A stretch of 40,340 nt of DNA from Acidimicrobiales bacterium. GTDB lineage: Bacteria; Actinomycetota; Acidimicrobiia; Acidimicrobiales; SZUA-35. Below the pieces are notes generated by a model that worked only from the letters and a program-made list of their open reading frames with translations, did no database searches and was not told where the DNA came from. The stretch is taken from assembly GCA_024638815.1 (NCBI GenBank), contig JAHEJM010000026.1, positions 1-40,340 of the forward strand, in the 5' to 3' direction. Positions 17,889-25,761 of this stretch are shown here, one piece after another. The translations under genes and the position numbers were made by a program. Each line of letters begins with the position of its first letter. The first letter of the stretch is position 1.

Positions 17889-18383
17889 TCAGAGCAGGTG
17901 GCGGTGCCGAGGACAGAGGGTCTCGACTCCGGCCCCGAGCACGGATCCGATCAGGGTCCGGTCGCCGCCGGCGGTCAGGTCGAAATCACCTTCGACCGCG
18001 AAATCGTTCACGATACGGTTGACGTCCACTCCCTCATCGAGTCGACGACAGAACGACTGGGCCACGGCCACGTAGATCTCGGGAGACTCGTGGATGACCC
18101 CTTCGTACGGGCCGTCGGCCAACATCCGCTCCCCGGCGGCGATGAACACCACGAGGTCCTCATCGTCGATGTCGGCTCCGGCGTCGCCGTTGTCGAGGGC
18201 ACCGCCATCGGCCGTCCCGACCTCGTCGTGGAAGGCCAACTCGCCGGTTGAACCGGGGCGCGACTCATCGGCCGGACTCGGCGGCGACGTGGACGACGAG
18301 ACGTCCTCCGAGGAGGAGGTACAGGCGGTCAAGGCCAGGATCGCAGCCATAGCCGCCGCTGCGAGGGGGAAGCGCACGCTCAC
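17889..18383 (-). CDS. small secreted lipoprotein with DUF732-like C-terminus
   Basis: A 164-residue predicted lipoprotein: a signal peptide ends in the lipobox L-A-L-T-A-C-21, followed by a Ser/Pro/Asp-rich linker. The C-terminal half (about residues 85-160) has two cysteines spaced as in DUF732 secreted proteins: SFCRRLDEGVDVNRIV, then IGSVLGAGVETLCP. DUF732 has no established function. The GTG start at 18383 overlaps the stop of the upstream acidic-protein gene (GTGA), so the two are translationally coupled and form the tail of the leftward flagellar arm. Whether either protein has a flagellar role is unknown. Confidence 0.65.
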   Translation of the reverse strand: MSVRFPLAAAAMAAILALTACTSSSEDVSSSTSPPSPADESRPGSTGELAFHDEVGTADGGALDNGDAGADIDDEDLVVFIAAGERMLADGPYEGVIHESPEIYVAVAQSFCRRLDEGVDVNRIVNDFAVEGDFDLTAGGDRTLIGSVLGAGVETLCPRHRHLL

Positions 18384-19207
18384 AGGTCAACCCCCGACGA
18401 GCCCAGGTCCTTCGTTCCGTCGTCCCCATCCCCGCCGTCGTCGTCCTCGAAGTCGGGATCATCGTCGTAATCGTCGTCGAACTCCGGCTCATCGTCGTCG
18501 TGCTCGAACTCGGAATCATCGTCGAACTCCGGCTCATCGTCGTCGTGCTCGAACTCGGAATCATCGTCGGAGTCGTCATCGGACGTTGTCGATCGCTTCG
18601 GGTTGCGTTCAGGGCGACGAGCGTCCCGCTCGGCCCGCCGGGCCTCCCGCTCGGCGTCACGTTCCGCCCTGCGTTCGGCTCGTGCCTCGTCCCATGCGGC
18701 ATCACGTTCCGTCTTGCGCTCGGCTCGTGCCTCCTGCCGCTTGTCCCGGATCTTTTTCAGATCCTCGGCCGGATTCCGGCCTCCGACCAGGGCGGTCAGC
18801 ACATCGATGGCGGCACCGTTGCCGGGCTTACTCCTACCCTCTTTGGGATTCCAACGGGCAAGGACCGCCTCCAGTGATGCATGAGCCTTCTCGAGATCAT
18901 CGTCGAGATCGGCGTCAGAATCCTTGTCCGGGTCTTCGTCCAGGTCCTCGTCGCCGTCCTCGTCCCCCGACTCACTCGATTCGTCGGAGTCGCCCACATC
19001 ATCAACGGCGTCGCCCAGATCCTCGGCTTCCTCCGCCGCCTCCTCGGCCACCTCGAGCACCTCGTCGATCAGATCCTCGTTCGGTGCATCCTCCTCGGTC
19101 TGGGCCCCGGCCGGGCCCCCAACCACAAGAAGTAGTCCCACCGACAGTGTCACAATTTTTCTCAGCACCTCCGACACATCGTCGGCGGCGCCGACAGCTT
19201 GACCCAT
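18380..19207 (-). CDS. secreted acidic low-complexity protein with charged helix, downstream of csrA
   Basis: A protein of about 275 residues, unlike any family I recognise. The order is: a hydrophobic signal segment (IVTLSVGLLLVVGGPAGA, residues about 19-36); a Glu/Asp-rich region; a short ordered part around KAHASLEAVLARWNPKEGR and IDVLTALVGGRNPAEDLKK; an Arg/Glu-rich stretch (residues about 150-195) likely to form a long single charged helix; and an Asp-rich tail built on two perfect 15-residue repeats. Aspartate clusters suggest calcium or cation binding outside the cell, which is inference only. ATG 19207 lies 14 bases after the csrA stop; GTG 19168 is an alternative start closer to the signal peptide. 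It overlaps the following lipoprotein gene (GTGA). The real gene status rests on the signal peptide and coupling, since low-complexity frames can be spurious. Confidence 0.6.
   Translation of the reverse strand: MGQAVGAADDVSEVLRKIVTLSVGLLLVVGGPAGAQTEEDAPNEDLIDEVLEVAEEAAEEAEDLGDAVDDVGDSDESSESGDEDGDEDLDEDPDKDSDADLDDDLEKAHASLEAVLARWNPKEGRSKPGNGAAIDVLTALVGGRNPAEDLKKIRDKRQEARAERKTERDAAWDEARAERRAERDAEREARRAERDARRPERNPKRSTTSDDDSDDDSEFEHDDDEPEFDDDSEFEHDDDEPEFDDDYDDDPDFEDDDGGDGDDGTKDLGSSGVDL
18479..18568. repeat. perfect 45-bp direct repeat, two tandem copies
   Basis: Copy 1 at 18479-18523 and copy 2 at 18524-18568 are identical. They encode two copies of an acidic 15-residue unit (with DSEFEHDDDEPEF as its core) in the minus-strand protein. 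The exact identity points to a recent in-frame duplication. Confidence 0.9.
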
Positions 19208-19221
19208 CCGGGCCGTCCAGC

Positions 19222-19512
19222 CTACTTCCCGGACGTGGGCCGCGCCGTGGTCGACGTGGTGCGTGATGTGGCAGGCGGGGCCTGGGGCGGCGGCTTGGGT
19301 AGCGGAAGGCTGGCCATGTCGAACGACTTCGACAACCTGGCCGCCCGATTCTCGGCCTTGATCTCCTCGGCCACTTCCTCCCGGTGGATGATAATGGACC
19401 GGGGGGCGTCGATGCCCAGCCGAACGTGGTCACCTCTGATCTCCACAACCCGGACTACGACATTGTCACCGATGATGATGGCCTGCCCTTCGCGTCTGCT
19501 CAGAACCAGCAT
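19222..19512 (-). CDS. csrA: carbon storage/translation regulator CsrA
   Basis: A 96-residue CsrA. The core (residues 1-60) is canonical: MLVLSRREGQAIIIGDNVVV, VRLGIDAP and IIIHREEV. Arg44, the main RNA-contacting residue, is present in H-R44-E-E. A ~30-residue Pro/Thr-rich C-terminal extension is unusual, since CsrA is commonly about 60-75 residues. CsrA binds GGA motifs in mRNA leaders and represses translation, in many bacteria of flagellin. FliW antagonises it, and the two genes are fused here by a TGATG overlap. The frame opens at 19569, but the ATG at 19512 is the conserved start. No flagellin gene lies in the window, so its target is elsewhere. Confidence 0.95.
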   Translation of the reverse strand: MLVLSRREGQAIIIGDNVVVRVVEIRGDHVRLGIDAPRSIIIHREEVAEEIKAENRAARLSKSFDMASLPLPKPPPQAPPATSRTTSTTARPTSGK

Positions 19513-19946
19513 CAGGCCGCCATCTGGGTCCGGGTCGAATACTCGCTGTCGTCCAGCACCAGTTGACACCCGTGCCTGGTTCGCGAGTTGACCACCAGAG
19601 GGCCGAGCAGGTTGGCGGTCACCTCGGGATACTCCGAGTCCTCGACGGGCCGTACCGAGACCAACACCATGATCTCCACCTCCTCCGGATCCTTCAGATC
19701 AAGCTCCTTCTCCACCTCATCGGGAATCAGTAGGTCGTAGTCGGGCCAGAAGAGCCAGGGGTCGGTGACGACAAAGGCCACATCGGGATCGTCGGCTGAT
19801 TGCAGCCAGTAGTACGGGCTGTCTTCCTGTTCAAGTAACACCAAGGATGTCGTCGATTCCTCCAAGCCCAGAAGCCCCTTTTCGAAGTGAATGAGGACAT
19901 CATCTGGTAGCTCTATATCACCGAATCTGGTGGAGGTGATCTTCAC
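19512..19946 (-). CDS. fliW: flagellar assembly factor FliW
   Basis: A 144-residue FliW. Conserved blocks are visible: TRFGDIELPDDVLIHFEKGLLGLE at the N-terminus, SPYYWLQSADDPDVAFVVTDPWLF in the centre, and VTANLLGPLVVNSRTRHGCQLVLDD near the end. FliW binds newly made flagellin and, when flagellin is secreted, is freed to bind and inhibit CsrA, so filament synthesis is matched to export. The start is a GTG at 19946 with a modest AGGA upstream. Its TGA overlaps the csrA ATG. Position after flhF in the leftward flagellar operon supports the assignment. Confidence 0.95.
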   Translation of the reverse strand: MKITSTRFGDIELPDDVLIHFEKGLLGLEESTTSLVLLEQEDSPYYWLQSADDPDVAFVVTDPWLFWPDYDLLIPDEVEKELDLKDPEEVEIMVLVSVRPVEDSEYPEVTANLLGPLVVNSRTRHGCQLVLDDSEYSTRTQMAA

Positions 19947-19956
19947 GGTTTCGATC

Positions 19957-20229
19957 CTACTCTACGGGAGTATTGACGACGGGCTTCTGGGTGTTCAACT
20001 CATCGTCCGGGGGCTCGGGGTGGTGGGGGCGGAACAGTATCGACTCCATGATCCGCATACCGACATAGCCGACGAGCAGTGCGGCCACGTACCGGGCGAG
20101 CACGTACTCGACGGAATAGTCGCCGAAGAAGGCGGCGTACATGGCCTTGGCGTTCATGGCCATCGTGAGGATCAGGACACCGGCCACTCCCAGAGCTCGA
20201 AACCGGCGCTGGTCCATGGCCCTATCCAT
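19957..20229 (-). CDS. small two-helix membrane protein between flhF and fliW
   Basis: About 90 residues, no family recognised. Two hydrophobic segments are predicted: ALGVAGVLILTMAMNAKAMYAAFF and YVLARYVAALLVGYVGMRI. A basic N-terminus precedes them and a Pro/Glu-rich tail follows. ATG 20229 is preferred over the upstream frame start at 20262 because GGAGG lies five bases before it; it overlaps the flhF stop by eight bases, so it is co-translated. It occupies the place where flhG commonly sits in flagellar operons but shows no ATPase features. A role in flagellar assembly is suggested by position only. Confidence 0.7.
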   Translation of the reverse strand: MDRAMDQRRFRALGVAGVLILTMAMNAKAMYAAFFGDYSVEYVLARYVAALLVGYVGMRIMESILFRPHHPEPPDDELNTQKPVVNTPVE

Positions 20230-21718
20230 GGCCGCCTCCGCCCCCCTCTCCATGGGCAGCATCGATTCGGATGGCCACGATCAGCTGCGGGGTCATCTCC
20301 ATGCCCAGGATGGAGGCGATGGGTAGACCGGCATCGAGGGCGGCACCGATCTTCGACGACGGCGGGGCCTCGATCAGATCGACCATGGCCGGGACCGGGG
20401 CGAAATGGCAGAGATCGACCAGGGCCTCCATGCGGTCCAGGTTGTCGGTGACCAGATGCACGGCATCACACTGGTCCAGGCTCAGCTCGGTCAGGAGCTG
20501 GGGATCGAACTCGTCGGCCGGGTAGTCGACCACGATGGAGCCGGCAATGTCCAGCTGGCGCCACCGACGACACCGCTCCAACGCCTCGTCGAACGAATTG
20601 GTGGTGGCCCATCGAGGACCCAGATCCTGTTCCGGACTGAGATGCATGACGTCATGGGGCTCCCTTGGACCGAACCGGCGCTCAACCGAGGTGGCGGCGG
20701 CATAGGGGCCGATGAACCACGCCACCCTGGCCCCGGCCACGGTGGGGCACTGCCATCCCCGAGCCGACAGCATGGCGCGCCATAGCAGGCTGCGACGACC
20801 CGAGTTCGGCCTGCCCGTAGGCTGTTGTCGTTGCGGCTTGGCCGGCACCTGGGGCACATCCCGGTTCTGGGTCGAGACCTGCGGCCGTTTGTCCTGCTCG
20901 GGCTGATCGTCAGGAGGCTGTTCGTGAGGACTTTGATCCTCACGAACCCGATCGTCACCAAGCGGATCGACACGAACCTGATCGCGAGGAGGCCGATCCT
21001 CGCGAACCCGATCGTCACCAGGCGAATCGACACGGGTCTGATCGTCGTCGGGCCGCTCGAAGTCAGGCCGATCATGTCGAGGCGGATCGTGGCGGGATGA
21101 GTCGTCCTGCGGCGGCTCCCAGGCCGGCGCCTCGGGAAGACCCGGCTCCAGGCGGGCCGGCCGGTACGGAGTCTCCTGTTCGACCCGGGGGACGTCGATC
21201 CGGTGGGTCGGGGGCGGTTGGCGGGGGCTGTCGGTCCTGCGTCGTCGGTGCTCGGGTCGGGCCTCGATCTGGACGGTGTCGTCGTCGAGGTAGTGATTGA
21301 GAACCGAGTCGAAGTCGTTACCGCCCAGAGAGATCGAGTCGCTCTCGGCCACCCTGGACAGGTACTCCTGGGTGCTCACGTGTTCGGCCCGCTCGAGCAG
21401 CGCATTCTGAATCGAGGTGTTTCCGGTCGCCGGCTCCTGGGCCCGCCCTTCGAGGGAGCCGGCCCGGGATTCGGGCACCGGGGAAACCTGAGGGGCAGGA
21501 CCGGTGCCCGGACTCCGGGTTCCACCATCCTGGGTGGTCGTGGCGCCGGTTCGCCTATCGGCCACAACCTCGTAGTGTTCGTTGGTGAAGAAGCCGGCGA
21601 CACCGCCGGATCGAACCTTGTTGGCCTCGACAATTGCGGCATCCTCACCCAGTTCGTCACGCACTTTGCGCAGCAACGGCCCGAGTTCAGGCCCGGAGTA
21701 GTGCTGGGGTTCGTTCAT
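20222..21718 (-). CDS. flhF: FlhF-like protein lacking GTPase motifs
   Basis: A 498-residue protein placed directly after flhA. The N-terminus YSGPELGPLLRKVRDELGEDAAIVEANKVRSGGVAGFF matches the FlhF N-terminal domain. Residues about 50-310 are low-complexity, Pro/Asp/Arg-rich with degenerate repeats around GDDRVRED. The C-terminal ~190 residues keep the SRP-GTPase-like alternation of strands and helices (ARVAWFIGPYAAATSVERRF; IAGSIVVDYPADEFDPQLL; CDAVHLVTDNLD; GLPIASILGMEMTPQLIVAI). However, the P-loop GxxGxGKT reads G-P-Y-A-A-A-T-S, DTAGR reads DYPAD, and TKLD is replaced by DLIE. GTP binding therefore looks lost. FlhF normally sets flagellar position and number. ATG 21718 overlaps the flhA end by 32 bases. 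Confidence 0.8.
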   Translation of the reverse strand: MNEPQHYSGPELGPLLRKVRDELGEDAAIVEANKVRSGGVAGFFTNEHYEVVADRRTGATTTQDGGTRSPGTGPAPQVSPVPESRAGSLEGRAQEPATGNTSIQNALLERAEHVSTQEYLSRVAESDSISLGGNDFDSVLNHYLDDDTVQIEARPEHRRRRTDSPRQPPPTHRIDVPRVEQETPYRPARLEPGLPEAPAWEPPQDDSSRHDPPRHDRPDFERPDDDQTRVDSPGDDRVREDRPPRDQVRVDPLGDDRVREDQSPHEQPPDDQPEQDKRPQVSTQNRDVPQVPAKPQRQQPTGRPNSGRRSLLWRAMLSARGWQCPTVAGARVAWFIGPYAAATSVERRFGPREPHDVMHLSPEQDLGPRWATTNSFDEALERCRRWRQLDIAGSIVVDYPADEFDPQLLTELSLDQCDAVHLVTDNLDRMEALVDLCHFAPVPAMVDLIEAPPSSKIGAALDAGLPIASILGMEMTPQLIVAIRIDAAHGEGGGGGHG

Positions 21719-23747
21719 AATTCACTGTCCCTCGGGTATCAATACGGATGTGATTGCCCAACTCCTCAAACGCCAGCAGTAGACAATCCATATCGGTCAA
21801 AGCCATCAGGTTCTTCAGTGGACGGCGCAAGAGACGGGCCGTGACCAGGGCCGGCGACACCCCGGTCTGCTCAACTTCGGTGATGGTGGCCCGCAGCGCC
21901 TTGAGCACCTCATTGAGGGCATCCGGCTCCAGGGCGAAGTCGAGACCGTTGTGGGTGGGATGGAGCGACTGCAACAGGGCGTGCTCCAGCATGGGGTCGA
22001 GTACCACCACCGGCAGGCTGCCGTCGGGGTTGGTCCGCTGCTGGGTGATGGCCGGTCCCAGCGCAGTTCGAACCGCATCGACCAGCTCGGACAGCGATCT
22101 GGTCTCCCGCGCCCGCTCCCCAATCACGTCGAGAATGCGGATGATGTCGACCACGGCAACCTGCTCGGCCAGCAGTTCCTGCAACACCCGCTGGACCTCG
22201 GCCACGGTGATGTCGCTGGCGGTGAGTTCGTCGACCACGGCCGGATCGGTCCGACGTACCAGTTCGATGAGCGACTTGGTCTCGGTTCGCGACAGCAGGG
22301 CCGGGGCCTGACGCCGTACCACCTCGGCCAGGTGGGTGGTGATCATCGACGACCGGTCGACCAGCGTGGCCCCGTAGGCGTCGGCCAGCGATCGATGCTC
22401 GGTGGGCAGCCACTTGGCCGGTAGTCCGAACACCGGCTCGGTGGTGAGCTCGCCCGGGAACCGGTCGAGGTCCTCGGCGATCACCAGCACATGGCCGGGC
22501 GGTGCCATCCCCCGCCCCATCTCCACCCCGTGGACCGTGATCACATACTCGCTGGGTTGCAGGTCGAGAGAGTCCCGGGTCCGCACCGGGGGGATGATGA
22601 GCCCGATCTCCATAGCGATCTTGCGCCGCAGGGCTCGCACCCGATCGAGCAGATCACCGTCGCTTGAGCCGTCGACCAGGTCGACCAGATCCACGGCCAG
22701 GGTCAGGGCCAACGGTTCGGGCCGGATCTCCACCGCCAACTGTTCGGCCTCGTCCATTTCCTCGTCGGGGTCGGTGGTCTCGATGTCGACCACCTCGGGC
22801 TCGGCCTCGACCAGCGTCTGCATGCGCCGGCTGACGGCGAACATGAGGCCGCCGACGGTGGCGAAGGGCAGGATGGGCAGCCCGGGGGCCAGGCCGAGGG
22901 CGCCGACGGTCAGGCCGCCGTAACGTAGGGCCCGCCACTGCTGGCCGAGCTGGCGGGTAACCGAATCGCCCAGGTCGGAGCCACCGGCAGTTCGGGTGAC
23001 GAGGATGCCGGAGGCCACCGAGATCAACAGGGCCGGGACCTGGGACACCAGACCGTCACCCACGGTCAGAATGGAGTACTTGGCCACGGCATCGGCAAAG
23101 GACAGTCCCTGCTGGGCCACACCGATGGCCAGGCCGCCGATGAGGTTGATGAGGGTGACCAGTACGCCGGCGATGGCATCGCCCTTGACGAACTTGGAGG
23201 CGCCGTCCATGGCCCCGTAGAAGTCGGCCTCCCGGGCCACCTCTTCCCGGCGGCGGCGGGCTTCGTTCTCATCGATGAGTCCGGCACCCAGGTCGGCGTC
23301 GATGGCCATCTGCTTGCCGGGCAGAGCGTCGAGCGTGAATCGGGCACCGACCTCGGCCACCCGGGACGCACCGTTGGTGATGACCACGAACTGGATGACG
23401 ACCAGAATCAGGAACACCACCAGCCCGACCACCACCGAGCCGCCGACCACGAACGAGCCGAAGGCCTGGATGACGCCGCCGGCCTCACCGCTGCCGAGGA
23501 TGAGCCGGGTGGTGGAGACATTGAGGGCCAGGCGGAACAGGGTGGCGATGAGCAGCAGGGAGGGGAATGCGTCGAGGTCGATGGAGCGCTGGGCCAGGAT
23601 GGTGGACAGCAACAGCATGACGGCCAGGCCGATGTTGATCGACAGCAGCACGTCGATCAGGGCCCCGGGCAGGGGCAGGATCATGAGCCCGACCACGCCG
23701 ATCACACTGGCGGAAACCAGCGCACCTCCGAATCGGGAACTTGGCAT
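21687..23747 (-). CDS. flhA: flagellar export gate component FlhA
   Basis: A 686-residue FlhA of normal length. The N-terminal ~310 residues contain eight transmembrane helices, including LFRLALNVSTTRLIL and the FHIPEP signature region LDALPGKQMAIDADLGAGLIDENEARRRR, followed by SILTVGDGLVSQVPALLISVASGILVTR. The cytoplasmic domain carries YVITVHGVEMGRG, GLPAKWLP, RSSMITTHLAEVVRR and the late GLDFALEPDALNEVLK. FlhA forms the nonameric ring of the flagellar type III export apparatus and docks chaperone-substrate complexes. ATG 23747 is the start; the open frame to 23804 adds 19 non-conserved residues. It heads the leftward segment flhA-flhF-orf-fliW-csrA. It is cut off from flhB and the rest of the export genes by the mobile island, so it probably has its own promoter at 23748-23960. 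Confidence 0.96.
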   Translation of the reverse strand: MPSSRFGGALVSASVIGVVGLMILPLPGALIDVLLSINIGLAVMLLLSTILAQRSIDLDAFPSLLLIATLFRLALNVSTTRLILGSGEAGGVIQAFGSFVVGGSVVVGLVVFLILVVIQFVVITNGASRVAEVGARFTLDALPGKQMAIDADLGAGLIDENEARRRREEVAREADFYGAMDGASKFVKGDAIAGVLVTLINLIGGLAIGVAQQGLSFADAVAKYSILTVGDGLVSQVPALLISVASGILVTRTAGGSDLGDSVTRQLGQQWRALRYGGLTVGALGLAPGLPILPFATVGGLMFAVSRRMQTLVEAEPEVVDIETTDPDEEMDEAEQLAVEIRPEPLALTLAVDLVDLVDGSSDGDLLDRVRALRRKIAMEIGLIIPPVRTRDSLDLQPSEYVITVHGVEMGRGMAPPGHVLVIAEDLDRFPGELTTEPVFGLPAKWLPTEHRSLADAYGATLVDRSSMITTHLAEVVRRQAPALLSRTETKSLIELVRRTDPAVVDELTASDITVAEVQRVLQELLAEQVAVVDIIRILDVIGERARETRSLSELVDAVRTALGPAITQQRTNPDGSLPVVVLDPMLEHALLQSLHPTHNGLDFALEPDALNEVLKALRATITEVEQTGVSPALVTARLLRRPLKNLMALTDMDCLLLAFEELGNHIRIDTRGTVNYERTPALLRA

Positions 23748-23961
23748 GGTCGGTTCTTCTTGCTCCGGGTTCGGGGCCGTGGGCCATTCGGCCCACAAAC
23801 CCACGTCAGCTCATCGGACTACCATCGGCCGATTCGGTGATCGGCTTAACGGAGCCGTTGGCGACCGATCCGGCGATCTCCATCACCGATCGGGCTCGGC
23901 CGTCGCATGTCCTACTCACCTTCGCCGACTACCAACGCCCGGTCGGCGACAAGGGTGACAT

Positions 23962-24371
23962 CGGTAATCTCGGTTCACGAACTCGAGGGGGAATCACCCG
24001 TTCCACCGGGAAGAACCCACCCTCGCCGCCATCGCCGCCACCGATCTTGTGAAGAGATCGGCGTTGTGTCGCTCGATCGCAGCTACGACTACCCCGCGAT
24101 CCGGGCCCGGCTCCACGCCTATGGGCTCTGCGATCTTGACATCCAGAAACGAGGCACCAAACCCAACCCGGGCGAACCACATCGGCTCACTCTCGGGCTG
24201 CGCTGGATTGTCGAAGCCGCCAACTCCTGGTGGTCGAATTACGGACAGCTCCGCCACAACACCGACCGCCGCGAACGCCACCGCCACGCTGCTCTCCGAC
24301 TCGCCACCACCGTGCTGATCATCGGCCGATTACTCGACTACCGAAACCGATGGAGCCCGACCCCGACATGA
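23962..24371 (+). pseudogene. remnant of an IS5-family (DDE) transposase
   Basis: Two frames together give the C-terminal part of an IS5-type transposase. The first frame (about 23970-24058) reads RGNHPFHREEPTLAAIAATDL, similar to the GANRHDS...LEPTL region. After a frameshift near 24058 the next frame reads VVSLDRSYDYPAIRARLHAYGL and then LRWIVEAANSWWSNYGQLRHNTDRR, which holds the catalytic-glutamate region of this family. It ends at the TGA at 24369-24371. The N-terminal half with the first catalytic Asp is missing, so the element is dead. The whole intergenic stretch 23748-24390 holds nothing else I can support apart from a presumed flhA promoter. Confidence 0.75.
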
Positions 24372-24394
24372 ACACCTATCCGCTCACGTCCTTA

Positions 24395-24408
24395 GCTTGT
24401 GATTAAAC
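24395..24408 (+). repeat. left terminal inverted repeat of the insertion sequence
   Basis: GCTTGTGATTAAAC, perfect inverted match to 26105-26118. It contains the TAA stop of the transposase gene, read on the minus strand (24405-24403). Confidence 0.88.
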
Positions 24409-25761
24409 CTTGGTTGGGGGTCTGGCGGTCTTCTTGATGGCGGGGTGGCGTTGGCGGGGGCCGGTTTGGGTGCCTTTTGGGCGGCCGGGGCCGGCTCGGG
24501 AGGGTTTTGGTGGGTTGGCGGGTGTGCCGAGGTGTGCGCGAAGTTGGCGAAACCCTCGGCGGACTCGTGTGGGGGTGAGTTGTTGGGTGGTGCGGGGGCG
24601 TTCCCATGGGAGGCGGAGGTCTTGGACGAGGCCTCGGGCGAGGCGGAGTTGGGTGTAGGCGGCGATGGTGAGCCAGGTCCATCGGTCTGCTTGTTCGGGG
24701 GTGGCGACCGACGGGGTGGTCCAGCCGAGGGTGTGTTTGACGAAGCGGAAGGTGTGTTCGATGTCGAAGCGGCGTAGGTAGGCGCGCCGGGCGAGGTTGA
24801 GATCGGGTGGGTGGGGGCCGGAGTGCCAGAGCCAGAGGGTTTTCTTTGTGCGGGCGGTGGGTTTGGGGAGGTGTTCGACATCGACGCGTATGACGGTGCC
24901 TTCCACGATTGGTGGCTGGGGGTGGCCGCTCCAGTGGCCGCGACCGACGAGGCGGGGGTGCATGTGAGCCCAGGCGGTCACACAGATGGTGCCGTAGCGG
25001 GTGTCGCTGGTGGTAAGAGTGTGGTCGGGTTCGGGCCAGGTGGAGGGATCTGAGCATTTCATCTTGGGTCCGTGGCGGGGTGGTCGGCCGCCGGTCGAGG
25101 GGGGCCGGTTGGGTCGTGGTGGCGCTGGGGCGTAGAAGACCCGGTCGTCACGGATGCGGGTGATGGTCTGAGCGCGGGTGCCGGTCAGTTCCCATCCGAT
25201 GGCGATGGGGTCGTATCCGGCGTCGAAGACGAACAGCGGGACTTCGGCGTCACACGGGAGTAACTCGACGAGCCGGCGGACCTGGTCGACGGTGGCCATG
25301 GTCGTGTTGGCTGTTGGGGCGATGCGGGTGACATCAACTGGTGCGGTCCAGCTATCGGGTGTCCAGTTGAGCTGGGCGGCCCACTGGAATGACCAGCCGG
25401 CAACGATCGGCTGGCCGGCGGAGTGCTTTGATGCCGAGTAGTAGAAGCCCCGTTCGGGGCTGCACTCAGCGTCACAGCGGTCCCATGTCGAGGCGTCGAT
25501 GGCGAACACCAACGGCCAGTCCGCACCACGGTGCGAGATCAGCAACCGCGTGAGCTTTTCGGTGTCGATGCTTCCGTGGGCGAGCGCCTTGTAGAGGCTG
25601 CCATGGGAGCGGCGAAACTCGGGCTCGAGACTCAACGCTGGTGTCGAGTGGACCGGGCCCGCAGCGTTCAGTCGGGCGTCGCAGAGCTCGAACAGGGTGT
25701 CGCCCCATCGGTTCAGGCACCCGTAGAGGCCTGTTCGGAACGACTTGAGGAGGAGACCCAT
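24403..25761 (-). CDS. DDE transposase (NF041680-like/IS701-IS4-like)
   Basis: About 452 residues. An RNase-H-like DDE core is visible: first Asp in V-F-A-I-D-A-S-T-W (D89), second Asp in L-F-V-F-D-A-G-Y-D (D180), and the Glu in R-R-F-D-I-E-H-T-F-R-F-V-K, the YREK-like helix that is common in IS4/IS701-type transposases. The protein should cut and rejoin the element ends. It resembles the actinobacterial NF041680 transposase group, by memory of motifs only. The C-terminus is Pro/Arg/Lys-rich. ATG 25761 is preferred; a GTG at 25773 would add four residues. Its start codon and that of the divergent partner gene overlap in one CATG. No frameshift or early stop is seen, so it is probably active. 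Confidence 0.85.
   Translation of the reverse strand: MGLLLKSFRTGLYGCLNRWGDTLFELCDARLNAAGPVHSTPALSLEPEFRRSHGSLYKALAHGSIDTEKLTRLLISHRGADWPLVFAIDASTWDRCDAECSPERGFYYSASKHSAGQPIVAGWSFQWAAQLNWTPDSWTAPVDVTRIAPTANTTMATVDQVRRLVELLPCDAEVPLFVFDAGYDPIAIGWELTGTRAQTITRIRDDRVFYAPAPPRPNRPPSTGGRPPRHGPKMKCSDPSTWPEPDHTLTTSDTRYGTICVTAWAHMHPRLVGRGHWSGHPQPPIVEGTVIRVDVEHLPKPTARTKKTLWLWHSGPHPPDLNLARRAYLRRFDIEHTFRFVKHTLGWTTPSVATPEQADRWTWLTIAAYTQLRLARGLVQDLRLPWERPRTTQQLTPTRVRRGFRQLRAHLGTPANPPKPSRAGPGRPKGTQTGPRQRHPAIKKTARPPTKV

Noticed and set aside
23741..24052. Frame with a GDKGDIGNLGSRTRGGIT segment that resembles part of some IS5-type transposases
   Set aside because: Too short and not in register with the clearer transposase remnant that follows; kept only as a vague hint of a second relic.
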